This document shows, piece by piece, positions 63,901-64,000 of a DNA stretch of 64,000 bases. The stretch's first letter is position 1, and each line of letters starts with the position of its first letter. The DNA lies in the NCBI RefSeq assembly GCF_910592395.1, contig NC_088310.1, positions 7,501 through 71,500 of the forward strand, read 5' to 3'. Source of the stretch: Lineus longissimus (Eukaryota > Nemertea > Pilidiophora > Heteronemertea > Lineidae). A model generated the notes under the pieces. It had not been told where the DNA came from. It made no database searches and saw only the letters and a list, made by a program, of their open reading frames with translations. The position numbers were made by a program, and so were the translations under genes.

Positions 63901-64000
63901 ATGTTTACATCTGTACATGGATGATTAGATAGCAAGACAAGGAAGAAGAAAAAAAGAAAAAAAAAATTCGGCAGATTCACCGGGGGTCGAACCCGTGACC

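Larger units (their letters stand above)
35584..64000. repeat. Satellite array of about 817-bp units (34 full units plus a partial first), continuing beyond the window
   Basis: A unit of 815-823 bp repeats head to tail to the window end at very high identity. Recurring landmarks per unit are GTTGGCGCCGATGATGTC, CGTCACGTCATGAGCACATT, GTGCCGGCCGTGCGAGGTCG, GATAATGATGATAATGAAAA, a purine tract (AAGAAGAAAAAAAG) and the tRNA-like segment. Two units are 987 bp because of an internal duplication of about 170 bp. The first copy starts in mid-unit at about 35584 and lacks a few bases near 35640. The 83-codon (-) and 66-codon (+) open frames seen in each unit follow from homogeneity. The differences between copies mostly change amino acids, which argues against coding. 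Confidence 0.97.

Overview
The window looks like metazoan genomic DNA. It contains intron-rich, vertebrate-like genes with GT..AG introns, tRNA-derived SINE and LINE debris, TA-flanked MITEs, and many minisatellites. The best guess is an invertebrate deuterostome, most likely a cephalochordate (amphioxus, Branchiostoma). This rests on the close match of the two recognisable proteins to vertebrate families and on minisatellites sitting exactly on exon/intron boundaries. I recall such boundary minisatellites being reported from amphioxus but could not check this. The organism call is an inference.

Genes, all on the + strand: (1) BORCS5 (myrlysin), three coding exons at 397-3112. It is the N-myristoylated subunit of the lysosomal BORC complex. 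(2) POMT2, protein O-mannosyltransferase 2, rebuilt here as 18 coding exons at 8446-19043 that join into one 762-residue reading frame. (3) The 3' end of an unrecognised gene at about 21771-22208, with two exons joined in frame. BORCS5 and POMT2 have no evident functional link: one positions lysosomes, the other O-mannosylates proteins in the ER.

Layout. 0-3.9 kb: BORCS5 with diverged tandem repeats in both introns. 3.9-8.4 kb: a 49-bp minisatellite, a TTTCGCTACAT repeat, and a dead LINE interrupted by a tRNA-Met-like SINE. 8.4-20.8 kb: POMT2 and its probable 3' UTR. Its introns hold a large inverted repeat (intron 1) and three minisatellites whose unit is the 3' end of the preceding exon plus its 5' splice site (introns 2, 6 and 12). 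20.8-35.6 kb: mostly non-coding sequence with palindromic repeats, MITEs, a TIR-bounded composite element and several minisatellites (41, 36, 51 and 55 bp). 35.6-64 kb: one continuous satellite array of about 817-bp units (34 full units plus a partial first one), running off the window end. Each unit carries a tRNA-Gln-like sequence with A- and B-box-like motifs on the minus strand, followed directly by a long T-run. The array has higher-order structure, with multi-unit blocks re-duplicated at spacings of 4259, 1633 and 4082 bp.

The most interesting signals are the recurrent birth of minisatellites at 5' splice sites within one gene (POMT2), and the satellite that amplifies a tRNA-like pol III-type module.
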